DNA of 64,000 nucleotides from Ruminococcaceae bacterium UBA2854 (lineage in GTDB: Bacteria; Bacillota; Clostridia; Oscillospirales; Acutalibacteraceae), in assembly GCA_002350765.1 (NCBI GenBank), contig DEFK01000024.1:14075-78074 (forward strand), written 5' to 3'. Shown here piece after piece: positions 52,778 through 61,988 of this stretch; within the stretch, counting starts at the first letter, position 1; the number at the start of each line of letters is the position of its first letter. A model generated the notes under the pieces. The model did no database searches and had not been told where the DNA came from. It saw only the letters and a program-made list of their open reading frames with translations. The position numbers and the translations under genes were made by a program.

Positions 52778-53034
52778 AACGCGAGATTTATACAAAGCAT
52801 AGTTGTCACTCCCGGGATACCAAGTACGGAGGATATTATTATACTTAAAACGCTTACGGGAAGATAAACTCCCGTATAAACGCTTAAAGCGTCTACTATA
52901 AACAGCGCGGATAAACCCGATAATATAGATATAAAGCCCCTTTTAAGCGGGCTTTTATTTTTTGATATTTTATTTATAATCGCAAAAATTATAAGCGCGC
53001 CGATTAACGCAATCGGGATATAATAAATCTTCAT
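52774..53034 (-). CDS. bofA: Pro-sigma-K processing inhibitor BofA family protein
   Basis: A small membrane protein of 86 residues with two or three hydrophobic segments and the family ending VLGIPGVTTMLCINLAF. In B. subtilis BofA holds the SpoIVFB protease inactive until SpoIVB signals from the forespore, so it works with the spoIVB product encoded elsewhere in this window. It lies downstream of the secG terminator, with no other gene attached. Confidence 0.88.
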   Translation of the reverse strand: MKIYYIPIALIGALIIFAIINKISKNKSPLKRGFISILSGLSALFIVDALSVYTGVYLPVSVLSIIISSVLGIPGVTTMLCINLAF

Positions 53035-53059
53035 ATTAGTATTCTCACTCTCATAAAAA

Positions 53060-53087
53060 ATAGACCGTAGTTTGTCCTACGGTCTAT
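53060..53087 (-). terminator. Intrinsic terminator of secG
   Basis: Minus strand ATAGACCGTAG pairs with CTACGGTCTAT around a 6-base loop and is followed by six Ts; 35 bases past the secG stop. Confidence 0.88.
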
Positions 53088-53121
53088 AATTATGATTCGT
53101 TTTAAATTATTAGAACTATTA

Positions 53122-53367
53122 TCAGGTGAAATAAGCGAGAACATTAAGTCCGAGTACAGCGAGTACAAAAACTATCGCGAACACCTTAGTCCAACGAGCG
53201 AGAAACGCGTCGATAGAACGAGCCTTATTCTTAGAGAAGAATGTATCAGCGCCGCCTGTAACAACACCAACGCCCTGCTGGTTACCTTCCTGAAGAATAA
53301 TAACGATAATAATTGCGATTGACATAATAATCAATACTGCGCCTAAAATGATTTCCCAGATTCCCAT
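53122..53367 (-). CDS. secG: Preprotein translocase subunit SecG
   Basis: An 81-residue component of SecYEG. Two membrane helices (about 5-25 and 58-78) flank the conserved loop LQEGNQQGVGVVTGGADTFF, with the usual Q-G-x-x-x-G pattern. It stands alone with its own promoter and terminator; it is often followed by rnr and smpB in Firmicutes, but not here. The ribosome site GAAAGGA lies upstream. Confidence 0.95.
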   Translation of the reverse strand: MGIWEIILGAVLIIMSIAIIIVIILQEGNQQGVGVVTGGADTFFSKNKARSIDAFLARWTKVFAIVFVLAVLGLNVLAYFT

Positions 53368-53421
53368 GTATATCGATCCTTTCGATTATATTATTTCGAT
53401 AATTTTTTCGTTAGCCTTATA

Positions 53422-53450
53422 ATAATATCATACAATTTTTATTTTTGCAA
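53422..53450 (-). promoter_or_regulatory. Sigma-A promoter of secG
   Basis: Minus strand TTGCAA, 17 bases, TATTAT. The start codon of secG lies about 55 bases downstream. Confidence 0.7.
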
Positions 53451-53496
53451 CCCCTTTTTCTAATTTTCTAGGACAAAATTGGGGCTAAACGGTTTA

Positions 53497-55734
53497 TTAT
53501 ATAAAGCTTAGTTGTTCGCTTGTATCGTCAGGCGACGGTAACGCGCCGAGCGCGGGCAGGTTTTTAGTTCTGTAACGCGAGGGTTTACTGAATCTTCCCT
53601 CTTTATATTCTTCAATACTAAAGAGCCTGTGTCCCTTTTTCATTCGCATTACAGCCACACCCTGAGTAGCGCGCGAGGTTTTAAGATTAAGTACGCCTGA
53701 ATGAAGCAGCAGCATTCTGCCCGATGAAGCGGTAAGAACAAATTCCTTATCCTCCAACGAGAACGCAATAACAGATATCGGGAATTTATCGCTGTACGCT
53801 TTAGTCAGCTTTTTACGGTTGGTTTTTGTAGCGTAGCTCTCGAGCGGTACCTTAGCGATTTTACCGTTTTCAAATCCGAATAACAAGAATCCCTTATAAT
53901 CCTTGGTGGCAATCATCTTTATCGCGAGCTCTCCTTCATCCATACCGAGCTTAGCTGGGATATAATCTCCGAGCGCGCTCGTCTTGGTATCGGCAAACTC
54001 GTATGCCTTAGCCTTATAACACTGACATTTATTAGTAAAGAATAATAAATCGCAGTTATTGGAGAATTCTATATTTTCGGTGATTTCATCGCCTTCTTTA
54101 AGCTTATGCTCACCGCTCATACGAAGCGATTTAGGAGTTATTTTCTTAAAATAGCCTTCTTTTGTAAAGAATAAATGTACGGGATAATCAGGAATTTCCT
54201 CAATTTCCTCATAATCCTCGGTTTCGTCATTATAGAGGATTTCACATTTTCTTTCCTGACCGTATTTTTCGGCGACTTCTTTAAGCTCCTTAACGATAAT
54301 CGTCTTAACTCTGGCTTTACTTTTTAGAATAGCCTCGAGCTCTTTGATCTCGTTTTCCAAGTCCTCGATATCCTTGGTTCTTTTAAGAATATACTCGCGG
54401 TTTAAATGGCGGAGCTTAATCTCAGCTACATACTCGGCCTGGATTTCGTCAATACCGAAGCCTATCATAAGGTTCGGTACAACCTCGGCTTCCTCGTCGG
54501 TTTCCCTGACGATTTTAATTGCCTTGTCTATATCGAGAAGAATCTTTTCCAAACCTTTTAAGAGATGGAGTTTATCTTTCTTTTTATTTAAGTCATAGAA
54601 AGTTCTTCTACGGACACACTCAATTCTGAACGCAATCCATTCATCAAGCAAATCCTTAACGCCGAGCACCATCGGAGTACCGCCGATAAGCACGTTAAAG
54701 TTACAGGCGTAGCTGTCCTCCAGCGGAGTCATTTTATAAAGCTTTCTCATAAGCTTATCAGCGTCAACACCGCGTTTTAAGTCAATTGTAATCTTAAGTC
54801 CATCAAGACCTGTTTCGTCACGTATATCGGAAATTTCCTTAACCTTTCCGTTTTTAACAAGGTCGATAACCTTGTCGATAATCGACTCGCAGTTCGTAGA
54901 ATAAGGAATACTTAAAATATCTATACAATTAGCTTTTTTATCGTATACGTACTTGGAACGGAGCTTAATACTTCCTCGGCCGTTTTCGTATACGTTTTTC
55001 ATTACGTTTTCATCGTATACGATTATTTCCCCGCCGGGAAAATCAGGCGCGGGCATTGTGCTCATAACATCATGGTCGGGATCACGTATAAGCGCCGCTG
55101 TCGTTTCACAGACCTCTTTAAGGTTAAAAGAGCATATATTGGAAGCCATACCTACGGCAATACCTGTATTAGAGTTGATTAAAACCGACGGAAAAGACGC
55201 CGGTAAAAGCGTAGGCTCTTTCATAGTATTATCATAGTTGTCTACGAAATCAACCGTATCCTTATCTATATCCTTAAAAAGCTCGTTGCAAAGCTTATCA
55301 AGCTTAGCTTCGGTATATCTTGAAGCAGCCCAAGCCATATCACGGCTGTAGAACTTACCGAAGTTACCCTTAGAATCAACATACGGATGTAAAAGCGCCT
55401 CGTAGCCCCTGGACATACGAACCATAGTATCGTAAATAGCGGCGTCGCCGTGAGGATTCAGCTTCATCGTAGCGCCGACGATATTAGCGGATTTAGTACG
55501 CGCGCCGCTTAAAAGTCCCATTTTATACATAGTGTAAAGAAGCTTTCTATGCGACGGTTTAAATCCGTCTATTTCGGGAATAGCTCGGGATAAAATAAGG
55601 CTCATAGCGTACGGCATAAAGTTCTCCTGGATTGAAGAAACAATATGCTGTTCAGCAACCTCTCCCGCTCCCTCAATTACGCCGTTAACTTTTGTTATAT
55701 CCACTTTTTTAGCGGGTTTCTTTTTCTTAGCCAA
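53497..55734 (-). CDS. parC: Type IIA topoisomerase subunit A (ParC-like)
   Basis: The DNA-cutting subunit of a type IIA topoisomerase. The winged-helix and tower region has MSLILSRAIPEIDGFKPSHRKLLYTM, VGATMKLNPHGDAAIYD and the active-site Tyr in AASRYTEAKL (near residue 140), then NTGIAVGMASNICSFN. There is no GyrA box (QRRGGKG-like) in the shortened C-terminal domain, so topoisomerase IV is more likely than gyrase. I chose the TTG with AAGGTG 5 bases upstream, which gives 745 residues beginning MAKKKKPAKK; an in-frame TTG 15 bases earlier has no good site. It follows parE directly. Confidence 0.88.
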   Translation of the reverse strand: MAKKKKPAKKVDITKVNGVIEGAGEVAEQHIVSSIQENFMPYAMSLILSRAIPEIDGFKPSHRKLLYTMYKMGLLSGARTKSANIVGATMKLNPHGDAAIYDTMVRMSRGYEALLHPYVDSKGNFGKFYSRDMAWAASRYTEAKLDKLCNELFKDIDKDTVDFVDNYDNTMKEPTLLPASFPSVLINSNTGIAVGMASNICSFNLKEVCETTAALIRDPDHDVMSTMPAPDFPGGEIIVYDENVMKNVYENGRGSIKLRSKYVYDKKANCIDILSIPYSTNCESIIDKVIDLVKNGKVKEISDIRDETGLDGLKITIDLKRGVDADKLMRKLYKMTPLEDSYACNFNVLIGGTPMVLGVKDLLDEWIAFRIECVRRRTFYDLNKKKDKLHLLKGLEKILLDIDKAIKIVRETDEEAEVVPNLMIGFGIDEIQAEYVAEIKLRHLNREYILKRTKDIEDLENEIKELEAILKSKARVKTIIVKELKEVAEKYGQERKCEILYNDETEDYEEIEEIPDYPVHLFFTKEGYFKKITPKSLRMSGEHKLKEGDEITENIEFSNNCDLLFFTNKCQCYKAKAYEFADTKTSALGDYIPAKLGMDEGELAIKMIATKDYKGFLLFGFENGKIAKVPLESYATKTNRKKLTKAYSDKFPISVIAFSLEDKEFVLTASSGRMLLLHSGVLNLKTSRATQGVAVMRMKKGHRLFSIEEYKEGRFSKPSRYRTKNLPALGALPSPDDTSEQLSFI

Positions 55735-55749
55735 ATAATCACCTTCCAA

Positions 55750-57735
55750 TCAGCTTACGTCAAGCTGGTCGATATAATCAGCTCCGTGGTCTACAATAAA
55801 ATCTTTTCTGCCCTGGAGATTATCGCCGAGCAAGGTATCGAAGATAGCGGCTGTCTGCTCCGCAGAATCTGGCATTACCTTTATAAGACGGCGTGTCGCG
55901 GGATTCATTGTTGTAAGGCTCATCATCTCAGGTTCATTTTCACCGAGACCTTTACTACGCTGAATGGTAAATTTCTGTTTACCGATTTCTTCTAAGTATC
56001 TGTCCTTCTCTACTTCGTCATACGCGAAATAAACCTTATCTTTGGTAGTTATTTCGTAAAGCGGGGATTCCGCGATATAAACCTTTCCTTCTTTAATAAG
56101 CGTAGGAGTAAGACGGTAAAGCATAGTAAGCACCAGTGTTCGGATATGGAATCCATCGACATCGGCATCGGTACAGATAATAACTTTATTCCATCTAAGG
56201 TTATTCATATCAAAATTGGATAAATTCTTGTTCGATTTAGACTTAACCTCTACCCCGCATCCGAGAACTTTAAGTAAATCAGTAATAATATCGCTCTTAA
56301 AAATCTTATCATAGTCAGCTTTTAGACAGTTAAGTATTTTACCTCTTAGCGGAATAATAGCCTGGAAATCAGGATCGCGCGCCTGTTTACAAGCTCCGAG
56401 CGCCGAGTCACCCTCAACGATGAATACTTCGCGCTCGTTTACATCCTTACTGCGGCAATCGACAAATTTATTGATTTTATTATTAATATCAATACTGCCT
56501 GTTAATTTACCCTTGATGCTAAGACGAGTTTTCTCGGCGTTCTCACGGCTTCTCTTGTTAATAAGAACCTGATTAGCGATTTTCTCAGCTTCAAGCGGGT
56601 TTTCAATAAAGTATATTTCTAGGCTATGGCGCAGAAACTCTGTCATAGCTTCCTGGATACCTTTATTTGTAATAGCTTTTTTCGTCTGGTTTTCGTATGA
56701 GGTTACATTAGAGAACGAGCTGATGCAAAGGACTAAGCAGTCAAGAACATCGGTAAAGTTGATTTTAGACTCGGTTTTATTATACTTATTATTCTTTTTA
56801 AGGTAGGAATCTATAGCGTAAACAAAAGCGTTTTTAGCGGCTTTCTCAGGCGCTCCGCCGTACTCGAGCCAGCTTGAGTTATGGTAATACTCGGTCTGTG
56901 CCACTTTATTGGAGAAAGCGCAGGATACGCAGATTTTACATTTATATTCATTCTTATCAGCGCGGTCGCGGACTTTTCTTTCTGTCTCCCAGTATTGTAC
57001 AGAGCTTAAACCGTTCTCGCCGACAACCTCTTTTATATGGTCCTCGATACCGTTTATATAGTTATAGCTTGTAACGTCAAAGCTTCTGCCGTTCTGGTTG
57101 CGGAATATAAACTCTACGCCCGCGTTTACAATCGCCTGACGCTTCATAATATCCATAAAATACTCGGCGCTTACATCTATATCGGTAAATACATCGATAT
57201 CGGGCTTCCAATGGATTTTTGTACCCGTATCACGGCGTTTATACTCTTCTTTTTTAAGACCGCCGATATTGATACCGTGCTCAAAATGCAGGGAGTATTT
57301 ATAACCGTCACGCTTAATTTCGACATCCATATACTCGGAAGCGTACTGGGTAGAACAGAGTCCTAAACCGTTAAGTCCGAGAGAGAACTCATAGTTTTCT
57401 CCGTCATTGTTATTATACTTACCGCCCGCGTACATTTCGCAGAACAGCAGTTCCCAGTTCATCTTATCCTCGTTTTTATTGTAGCCGACAGGGATTCCAC
57501 GTCCATGGTCCTCTACCTCGTAGGAACCGTCGGAATATCTTGTCACCTGTATCTGCTTACCGTAACCCTCTCTCGCCTCGTCGATAGAGTTGGAAAGGAT
57601 TTCAAAAACGGAATGCTGACAGCCCTCAATACCGTCGGAGCCGAAAATTACCGCAGGTCTTTTTCGCACACGGTCGGCGCCGCTTAATGAGGATATACTG
57701 TCGTCATTATAATCATTCGCTTTTCTTTTCGTCAC
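55750..57735 (-). CDS. parE: Type IIA topoisomerase subunit B (divergent ParE-like)
   Basis: ATPase subunit of the same enzyme. Motifs are recognisable but divergent: FEILSNSIDEAREGYG for the GHKL site (usual VxDNSIDEA), VEDHGRGIPVG, SLGLNGLGLCSTQYAS (usual GGLHGVG), the TOPRIM EGDSALGACKQARD (usual EGDSAGGSAKQGR), IIPLRGKILNCLKA, CTDADVDGFHIRTL and the catalytic-Lys loop RSKGLGENEPEMM. Length is 661 residues. Replacement at several invariant positions suggests a separate clostridial lineage. It overlaps uvrB by one base. Confidence 0.87.
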   Translation of the reverse strand: MTKRKANDYNDDSISSLSGADRVRKRPAVIFGSDGIEGCQHSVFEILSNSIDEAREGYGKQIQVTRYSDGSYEVEDHGRGIPVGYNKNEDKMNWELLFCEMYAGGKYNNNDGENYEFSLGLNGLGLCSTQYASEYMDVEIKRDGYKYSLHFEHGINIGGLKKEEYKRRDTGTKIHWKPDIDVFTDIDVSAEYFMDIMKRQAIVNAGVEFIFRNQNGRSFDVTSYNYINGIEDHIKEVVGENGLSSVQYWETERKVRDRADKNEYKCKICVSCAFSNKVAQTEYYHNSSWLEYGGAPEKAAKNAFVYAIDSYLKKNNKYNKTESKINFTDVLDCLVLCISSFSNVTSYENQTKKAITNKGIQEAMTEFLRHSLEIYFIENPLEAEKIANQVLINKRSRENAEKTRLSIKGKLTGSIDINNKINKFVDCRSKDVNEREVFIVEGDSALGACKQARDPDFQAIIPLRGKILNCLKADYDKIFKSDIITDLLKVLGCGVEVKSKSNKNLSNFDMNNLRWNKVIICTDADVDGFHIRTLVLTMLYRLTPTLIKEGKVYIAESPLYEITTKDKVYFAYDEVEKDRYLEEIGKQKFTIQRSKGLGENEPEMMSLTTMNPATRRLIKVMPDSAEQTAAIFDTLLGDNLQGRKDFIVDHGADYIDQLDVS

Positions 57736-59693
57736 TACTTCTCACCTCGTAGTTTTTTAATTTTATCTCTTAAATAAGCCGCGTGTTCAAACTCAAGCAG
57801 CTTTGCCGCGGCTCTCATCTCACGCTGGAGATTCTTAATAAGCTGTTCTTTCTCCTTGCGCGACATCTGTTTCATATTCTTAAACTCATCATCCGAATGA
57901 GTAGAAATTTCTATAATATCGCTTACCTCTTTAACGATTGTTTTAGGTACGATACCGTGTTCCTCGTTATATTTTTTCTGAATCTCACGTCGGCGGTTGG
58001 TTTCAACAATAGCGTTCTTCATTGAGGGCGTTACGCTGTCAGCGTACATTATTACAGTACCCTCGCTGTTTCTCGCGGCACGTCCTATTGTCTGGATAAG
58101 ACTTCTCTCGGAACGTAGGAATCCTTCCTTATCGGCGTCGAGTATAGCGACTAAGGATACCTCGGGTATATCAAGACCTTCTCTTAATAAGTTAATTCCG
58201 ACTAGCACGTCAAACTCGCCTAGTCGTAAATCCCTTATAATCTCCATACGCTCTACAGTATCTATATCGTGGTGCATATACTTTACTCTTATACCCATTT
58301 CAAGGAAATAAGCCGTTAAATCCTCAGCCATTTTCTTGGTAAGAGTAGTTATAAGCGTACGCTCCTTTTTTGCTACTCTTATATTAATCTCGGAAATAAG
58401 GTCATCGAGCTGACCTTCCGTCGGACGAACGCTTATCTCGGGGTCTAAAAGTCCTGTAGGTCTTATAATCTGTTCCGCGGTAAGCGAGCTGTGTTCTTTC
58501 TCAAAATCTCCCGGTGTCGCGGACACAAAGCATACCTGATTAATTCTCGAATAAAACTCGTCGAAGTTTAAAGGTCTGTTGTCATACGCTGACGGAAGTC
58601 TGAAACCGAAGTCTATAAGACTTTTTTTGCGGGCGTGATCACCCGCGTACATACCTCTTACCTGTGGTAAGGTCACGTGGGACTCATCAACAAACAGCAG
58701 AAAATCATCGGGGAAATAGTTAAGTAAAGTATACGGAGACGAGCCCGGTTTTCTTCCCGACATAATTCGGGAATAGTTTTCTATACCGCTGCAAAAGCCT
58801 GTTTCGAGCAACATATCTATATCGTAATTAGTTCGCTGTTCAATTCTCTGCGCTTCCAAAAGCTTTCCGTTAGACTGAAAATATCTTACTCTCTCATCAA
58901 GTTCACGTCTTATTTCTTCTACTGATTCCAAAAGCTTATCTCTGGAAACTATATAATGCGAAGCGGGATAAATCGCCGCATGGCGTAATGTGCCGATAAG
59001 CTCGCCTGTTAACGGGTTAATTTCGCTTATTCTGTCTATCTCGTCGCCAAAAAACTCGACGCGGATTATCCTGTCGCTTGATGACGCGGGGAAAATCTCG
59101 AGAGTATCTCCCCTTACACGAAATTTATTACGAATGAAATTCTCGTCATTTCTCTCATATTGGAGTTCAACGAGCTTTTTAATCAGAGAATTTCTGCTTT
59201 TTTCCATACCCGGGCGAAGCGATATAACCATATTTCTATAGTCAATCGGATTTCCTAAGCTGTATATACAGGAAACGGAAGCGACTATAATAACATCCCT
59301 GCGTTCGGATAACGCTAAGGTCGCGCTGTGGCGCAGCTTATCAATCTCGTCGTTTATTGAGCTGTCCTTTTCGATATAGGTATCGGTTGTCGGAACATAA
59401 GCCTCGGGCTGGTAATAATCGTAGTAGCTTACAAAGTATTCAACCGCGTTTTCGGGAAAGAACGCCTGAAACTCCGTGCACAGCTGAGCTGCCAAGGTTT
59501 TATTATGAGCTAAAATAAGAGTAGGTTTCTGTACCTTCTCGATAATATTAGCCATAGTAAAAGTCTTACCCGAACCTGTTACTCCGAGCAGGGTTTGTTC
59601 TCTGTTGCCGTTTTTTATACTTTCGGCAATTTTTTCTATAGCCTGAGGCTGATCGCCTGTGGGCTTATATGATGAATGGATCTTAAATTCCAT
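57735..59693 (-). CDS. uvrB: Excinuclease ABC subunit B
   Basis: The damage-verifying helicase-like subunit of nucleotide excision repair. The Walker A is GVTGSGKTFTMAN near residue 38, the DNA-gripping beta-hairpin is YYDYYQPEAYVP near 95, helicase motifs include LLFVDESHVTLPQ near 335 and IQTIGRAARNSEG near 540, and the UVR motif at the C-terminus (about 615-650) binds UvrC. Length 652 is normal. It lies between radC and parE; uvrA and uvrC are not in the window. Confidence 0.97.
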   Translation of the reverse strand: MEFKIHSSYKPTGDQPQAIEKIAESIKNGNREQTLLGVTGSGKTFTMANIIEKVQKPTLILAHNKTLAAQLCTEFQAFFPENAVEYFVSYYDYYQPEAYVPTTDTYIEKDSSINDEIDKLRHSATLALSERRDVIIVASVSCIYSLGNPIDYRNMVISLRPGMEKSRNSLIKKLVELQYERNDENFIRNKFRVRGDTLEIFPASSSDRIIRVEFFGDEIDRISEINPLTGELIGTLRHAAIYPASHYIVSRDKLLESVEEIRRELDERVRYFQSNGKLLEAQRIEQRTNYDIDMLLETGFCSGIENYSRIMSGRKPGSSPYTLLNYFPDDFLLFVDESHVTLPQVRGMYAGDHARKKSLIDFGFRLPSAYDNRPLNFDEFYSRINQVCFVSATPGDFEKEHSSLTAEQIIRPTGLLDPEISVRPTEGQLDDLISEINIRVAKKERTLITTLTKKMAEDLTAYFLEMGIRVKYMHHDIDTVERMEIIRDLRLGEFDVLVGINLLREGLDIPEVSLVAILDADKEGFLRSERSLIQTIGRAARNSEGTVIMYADSVTPSMKNAIVETNRRREIQKKYNEEHGIVPKTIVKEVSDIIEISTHSDDEFKNMKQMSRKEKEQLIKNLQREMRAAAKLLEFEHAAYLRDKIKKLRGEK

Positions 59694-59719
59694 ATAATCT
59701 CCTGATTACTCCTGTTACC

Positions 59720-60430
59720 CTACGTTTCTGTTTCGCCGTAGAATATACCGCGTCCGTAAACCGTACTTTGCGCTAAAGACACCTCGTCGTCATCGCTTAC
59801 GATAACATGGTCAACAAGCCGTTTGTTCATCAGACGCAAGGCGTTCATAACGGTTTTTGTGGTTTCTATATCGGGCTTAGACGGAAGCGCGATTCCGCCC
59901 GGATGATTGTGCGCTATAGCGACATAATCGGCGTTATACATAACCGCGTTCTCAAGGATTGTAGTAATGGGAACATCGGTAGTATTGCTCGAGCCCTTGG
60001 AAATAATGCCGCAGTACAGCTCTTTATATTTCTTATCCATAAGGAGCATATACATAACTTCGCTGGTTCTGCCTATAAATTTAGGTCTGAAATACTCGCA
60101 CAGCTTACTGGTATCAATACGTTTTGAATTATAATCGGTTCTGTCCATATTATAAAGTCTCGAAAAATCGGGAATAAGCTTTAACAGCGCGATTGTATTA
60201 TCAGTAAGCCCCGCTTTTTTGAGCTGAGGTACAGGCGCGTCAAATACAGCGGATAAAGAACCGAAATCATCTAAAAGCTTATGCGCTAAAGGATTGGTGT
60301 CACGCTGAGGTATGGCGTAGAAAAGCAGTAATTCCAAAGCCTGATGGTGTTCGAAATTATCAATACCTTCTTTAAGATATAATTCACGCAGACGTTGTCT
60401 GTGTCCTTTATGAAGATTTTTATCAGCCAT
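59720..60430 (-). CDS. radC: RadC family JAMM-domain protein
   Basis: A predicted metal-binding protein with an N-terminal helix-hairpin-helix part (FGSLSAVFDAPVPQLKKAG) and a JAMM core: the metal ligands are in AHNHPGGIALPSKPDIETTK near residue 178, the conserved HxHPSGxxxPSxxD pattern with small changes. RadC was once called a repair protein, but that claim has not held up and the role is unclear. Length is 236 residues. It follows pyrE by 32 bases. Confidence 0.93.
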   Translation of the reverse strand: MADKNLHKGHRQRLRELYLKEGIDNFEHHQALELLLFYAIPQRDTNPLAHKLLDDFGSLSAVFDAPVPQLKKAGLTDNTIALLKLIPDFSRLYNMDRTDYNSKRIDTSKLCEYFRPKFIGRTSEVMYMLLMDKKYKELYCGIISKGSSNTTDVPITTILENAVMYNADYVAIAHNHPGGIALPSKPDIETTKTVMNALRLMNKRLVDHVIVSDDDEVSLAQSTVYGRGIFYGETET

Positions 60431-60462
60431 ACCAGCACCTCCTTAAGTATAATAAAGCAGTT

Positions 60463-61137
60463 TTATTTTACACCGTATTTCTCGTAATAATCGTCGATAG
60501 CAGTCTTTAACTTATCGTCAATAATAACTTTTCCTTTATATTCCTTGTTGTAAAGATGTTCTACAACCTCAGCCATAGTAACGATAGCGGTGGTTTTAAG
60601 ACCGAACTTCTCCTCAATTTCACAAAGCGCGGATTTTTCTCCCTGACCTCTTTCCATACGGTCAACAGATACTACAAGTCCGATAGGATTAACGTCACCC
60701 TGAGCCTTAATAATCGGCAAAGTTTCATTTATAGAAGTTCCCGCGGTTGTAACGTCCTCGATAATAACAACCTTGTCGCCGTCAGAAATAGGACTGCCGA
60801 GGAGTATTCCTGTATCACCGTGGTCTTTAACCTCTTTACGGTTTGAGCAGTATTTAATATCCTTACCAAACTTATCCGCTATAGCGATTGAGGCTGTTAC
60901 GGAAAGCGGGATTCCCTTATACGCGGGTCCGAAAAGAACATCAAAATCAAGCCCGAACTTGTTATTAATAGCCTCAGCGTAATACTCGCCAAGCTTTTTA
61001 AGCTGTGAGCCTGTACGGTAAAATCCCGTATTTACAAAAAACGGAGTTTTACGTCCGCTTTTAGTGACAAAGTCGCCGAACTTCAAAACCTGGCAATCTA
61101 CCATAAATTCTATAAATTCCTGTTTATATCTTTCCAT
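60463..61137 (-). CDS. pyrE: Orotate phosphoribosyltransferase
   Basis: Joins orotate and PRPP to make OMP in pyrimidine synthesis. The PRPP motif is VVIIEDVTTAGTSINE near residue 117, with PAYKGIPLSVTASIA near residue 67 and RKEVKDHGDTG near 92. I chose the ATG preceded by GGAGGTCATT; an upstream ATG 30 bases earlier would place the ribosome site inside the gene. The protein is then 224 residues, standard. No other pyr gene is nearby; it heads pyrE-radC-uvrB-parE-parC. No attenuator was seen in its leader. Confidence 0.95.
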   Translation of the reverse strand: MERYKQEFIEFMVDCQVLKFGDFVTKSGRKTPFFVNTGFYRTGSQLKKLGEYYAEAINNKFGLDFDVLFGPAYKGIPLSVTASIAIADKFGKDIKYCSNRKEVKDHGDTGILLGSPISDGDKVVIIEDVTTAGTSINETLPIIKAQGDVNPIGLVVSVDRMERGQGEKSALCEIEEKFGLKTTAIVTMAEVVEHLYNKEYKGKVIIDDKLKTAIDDYYEKYGVK

Positions 61138-61275
61138 AATGACCTCCATGTAAACATACTTACACATTTTTACTTATGTACTATAACACAATATCTTGTG
61201 CAAAGTAAAGAATTGCAACACAACTGTAATCTAAACGTACGTTTTGATTGTTTTTAAGAATTAACAGTTACAAAA

Positions 61276-61300
61276 ATGAGGTTGGAAAAACCAACCTCAT
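61276..61300 (-). terminator. Intrinsic terminator after the nitroreductase gene
   Basis: Minus strand ATGAGGTTGG pairs with CCAACCTCAT around a 5-base loop, then TTTTTG. Confidence 0.88.
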
Positions 61301-61309
61301 AAATATCTT

Positions 61310-61852
61310 TTATATAAATTTTGCTATTTCCTCAATATCCTTACGCTTGGGAGCTTTGGGAGATTCATCGGGATAGCCCAGAGCTATAAGAGCGGACACC
61401 TTTTCGTTTTCGGGAAGATTAATTATATCGGCAACCTTCTTCTCGTCGTAAATTCCCATAATAAGCGTACCCAGTCCGTATTCATACGCCGCTAAGCAGA
61501 ACGCCTCACAGGCTATACCAGCGTCAAATGACTGCCAGTGCTCTCCTTTATCTGTTGTCGGAGTTAAGTCGGGATTATAGCCCGAAATCCTGTCTACGGT
61601 AGAAAGAACTACCAGTACAGGCGCGCTGTTAATATTATTCTTGTTTTTAGAAAAATTAAGAGTACCGTTCTCGGCTATATCTGCCTTAACTTTTTCGTCG
61701 CATATTACATAATAACGCGCTGTCTGGGAGTTTTTCCAGCTCGGAGCGTATCTGGCGGCGTCAATAATCTTTTCTATAGTTTCCTTAGAAACCTTATCGG
61801 ATTTATATTTTCTTATACTTCTTCTTTCTTTTATTCCGTTAATCAACTGCAT
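61310..61852 (-). CDS. Nitroreductase family protein
   Basis: An FMN-dependent oxidoreductase of 180 residues. The start INGIKERRSIRKYKSDKVS and the segment IDAARYAPSWKNSQTARYYV near residue 31 contain the FMN-phosphate contacts of the family. LGTLIMGIYDEKKV near 128 and VSALIALGYPDESPKAPKR near 152 are also typical. The natural substrate is unknown; these enzymes reduce nitro compounds, quinones or flavins. It is a single-gene unit divergent from the HTH/zinc-ribbon gene. Confidence 0.92.
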   Translation of the reverse strand: MQLINGIKERRSIRKYKSDKVSKETIEKIIDAARYAPSWKNSQTARYYVICDEKVKADIAENGTLNFSKNKNNINSAPVLVVLSTVDRISGYNPDLTPTTDKGEHWQSFDAGIACEAFCLAAYEYGLGTLIMGIYDEKKVADIINLPENEKVSALIALGYPDESPKAPKRKDIEEIAKFI

Positions 61853-61881
61853 AGCTTTACCTCCTGTTTAAACTATAATTT

Positions 61882-61911
61882 ATTATATCAAAAATAAAGA
61901 TATAAAGTCAA
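61882..61911 (-). promoter_or_regulatory. Sigma-A promoter of the nitroreductase gene
   Basis: Minus strand TTGACT, 18 bases, TATAAT, in the divergent intergenic space; the ribosome site AGGAGGTAA follows. Confidence 0.7.
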
Positions 61912-61930
61912 TTAAAATAAAAACAATTAC

Positions 61931-61959
61931 TTGATATTTCGCATATAGAAATGTATAAT
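61931..61959 (+). promoter_or_regulatory. Sigma-A promoter of the HTH/zinc-ribbon gene
   Basis: TTGATA, 17 bases, TATAAT, 30 bases before the start codon; AAGGAGG precedes the ATG. The two divergent promoters lie only about 20 bases apart, so their activities could be linked. Confidence 0.8.
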
Positions 61960-61988
61960 TATTATAAAACAACCAAGGAGGTTACATT

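Noticed and set aside
53092..53322. Open frame on plus across secG
   Set aside because: It is antisense to a clear secG gene and starts in the secG terminator.
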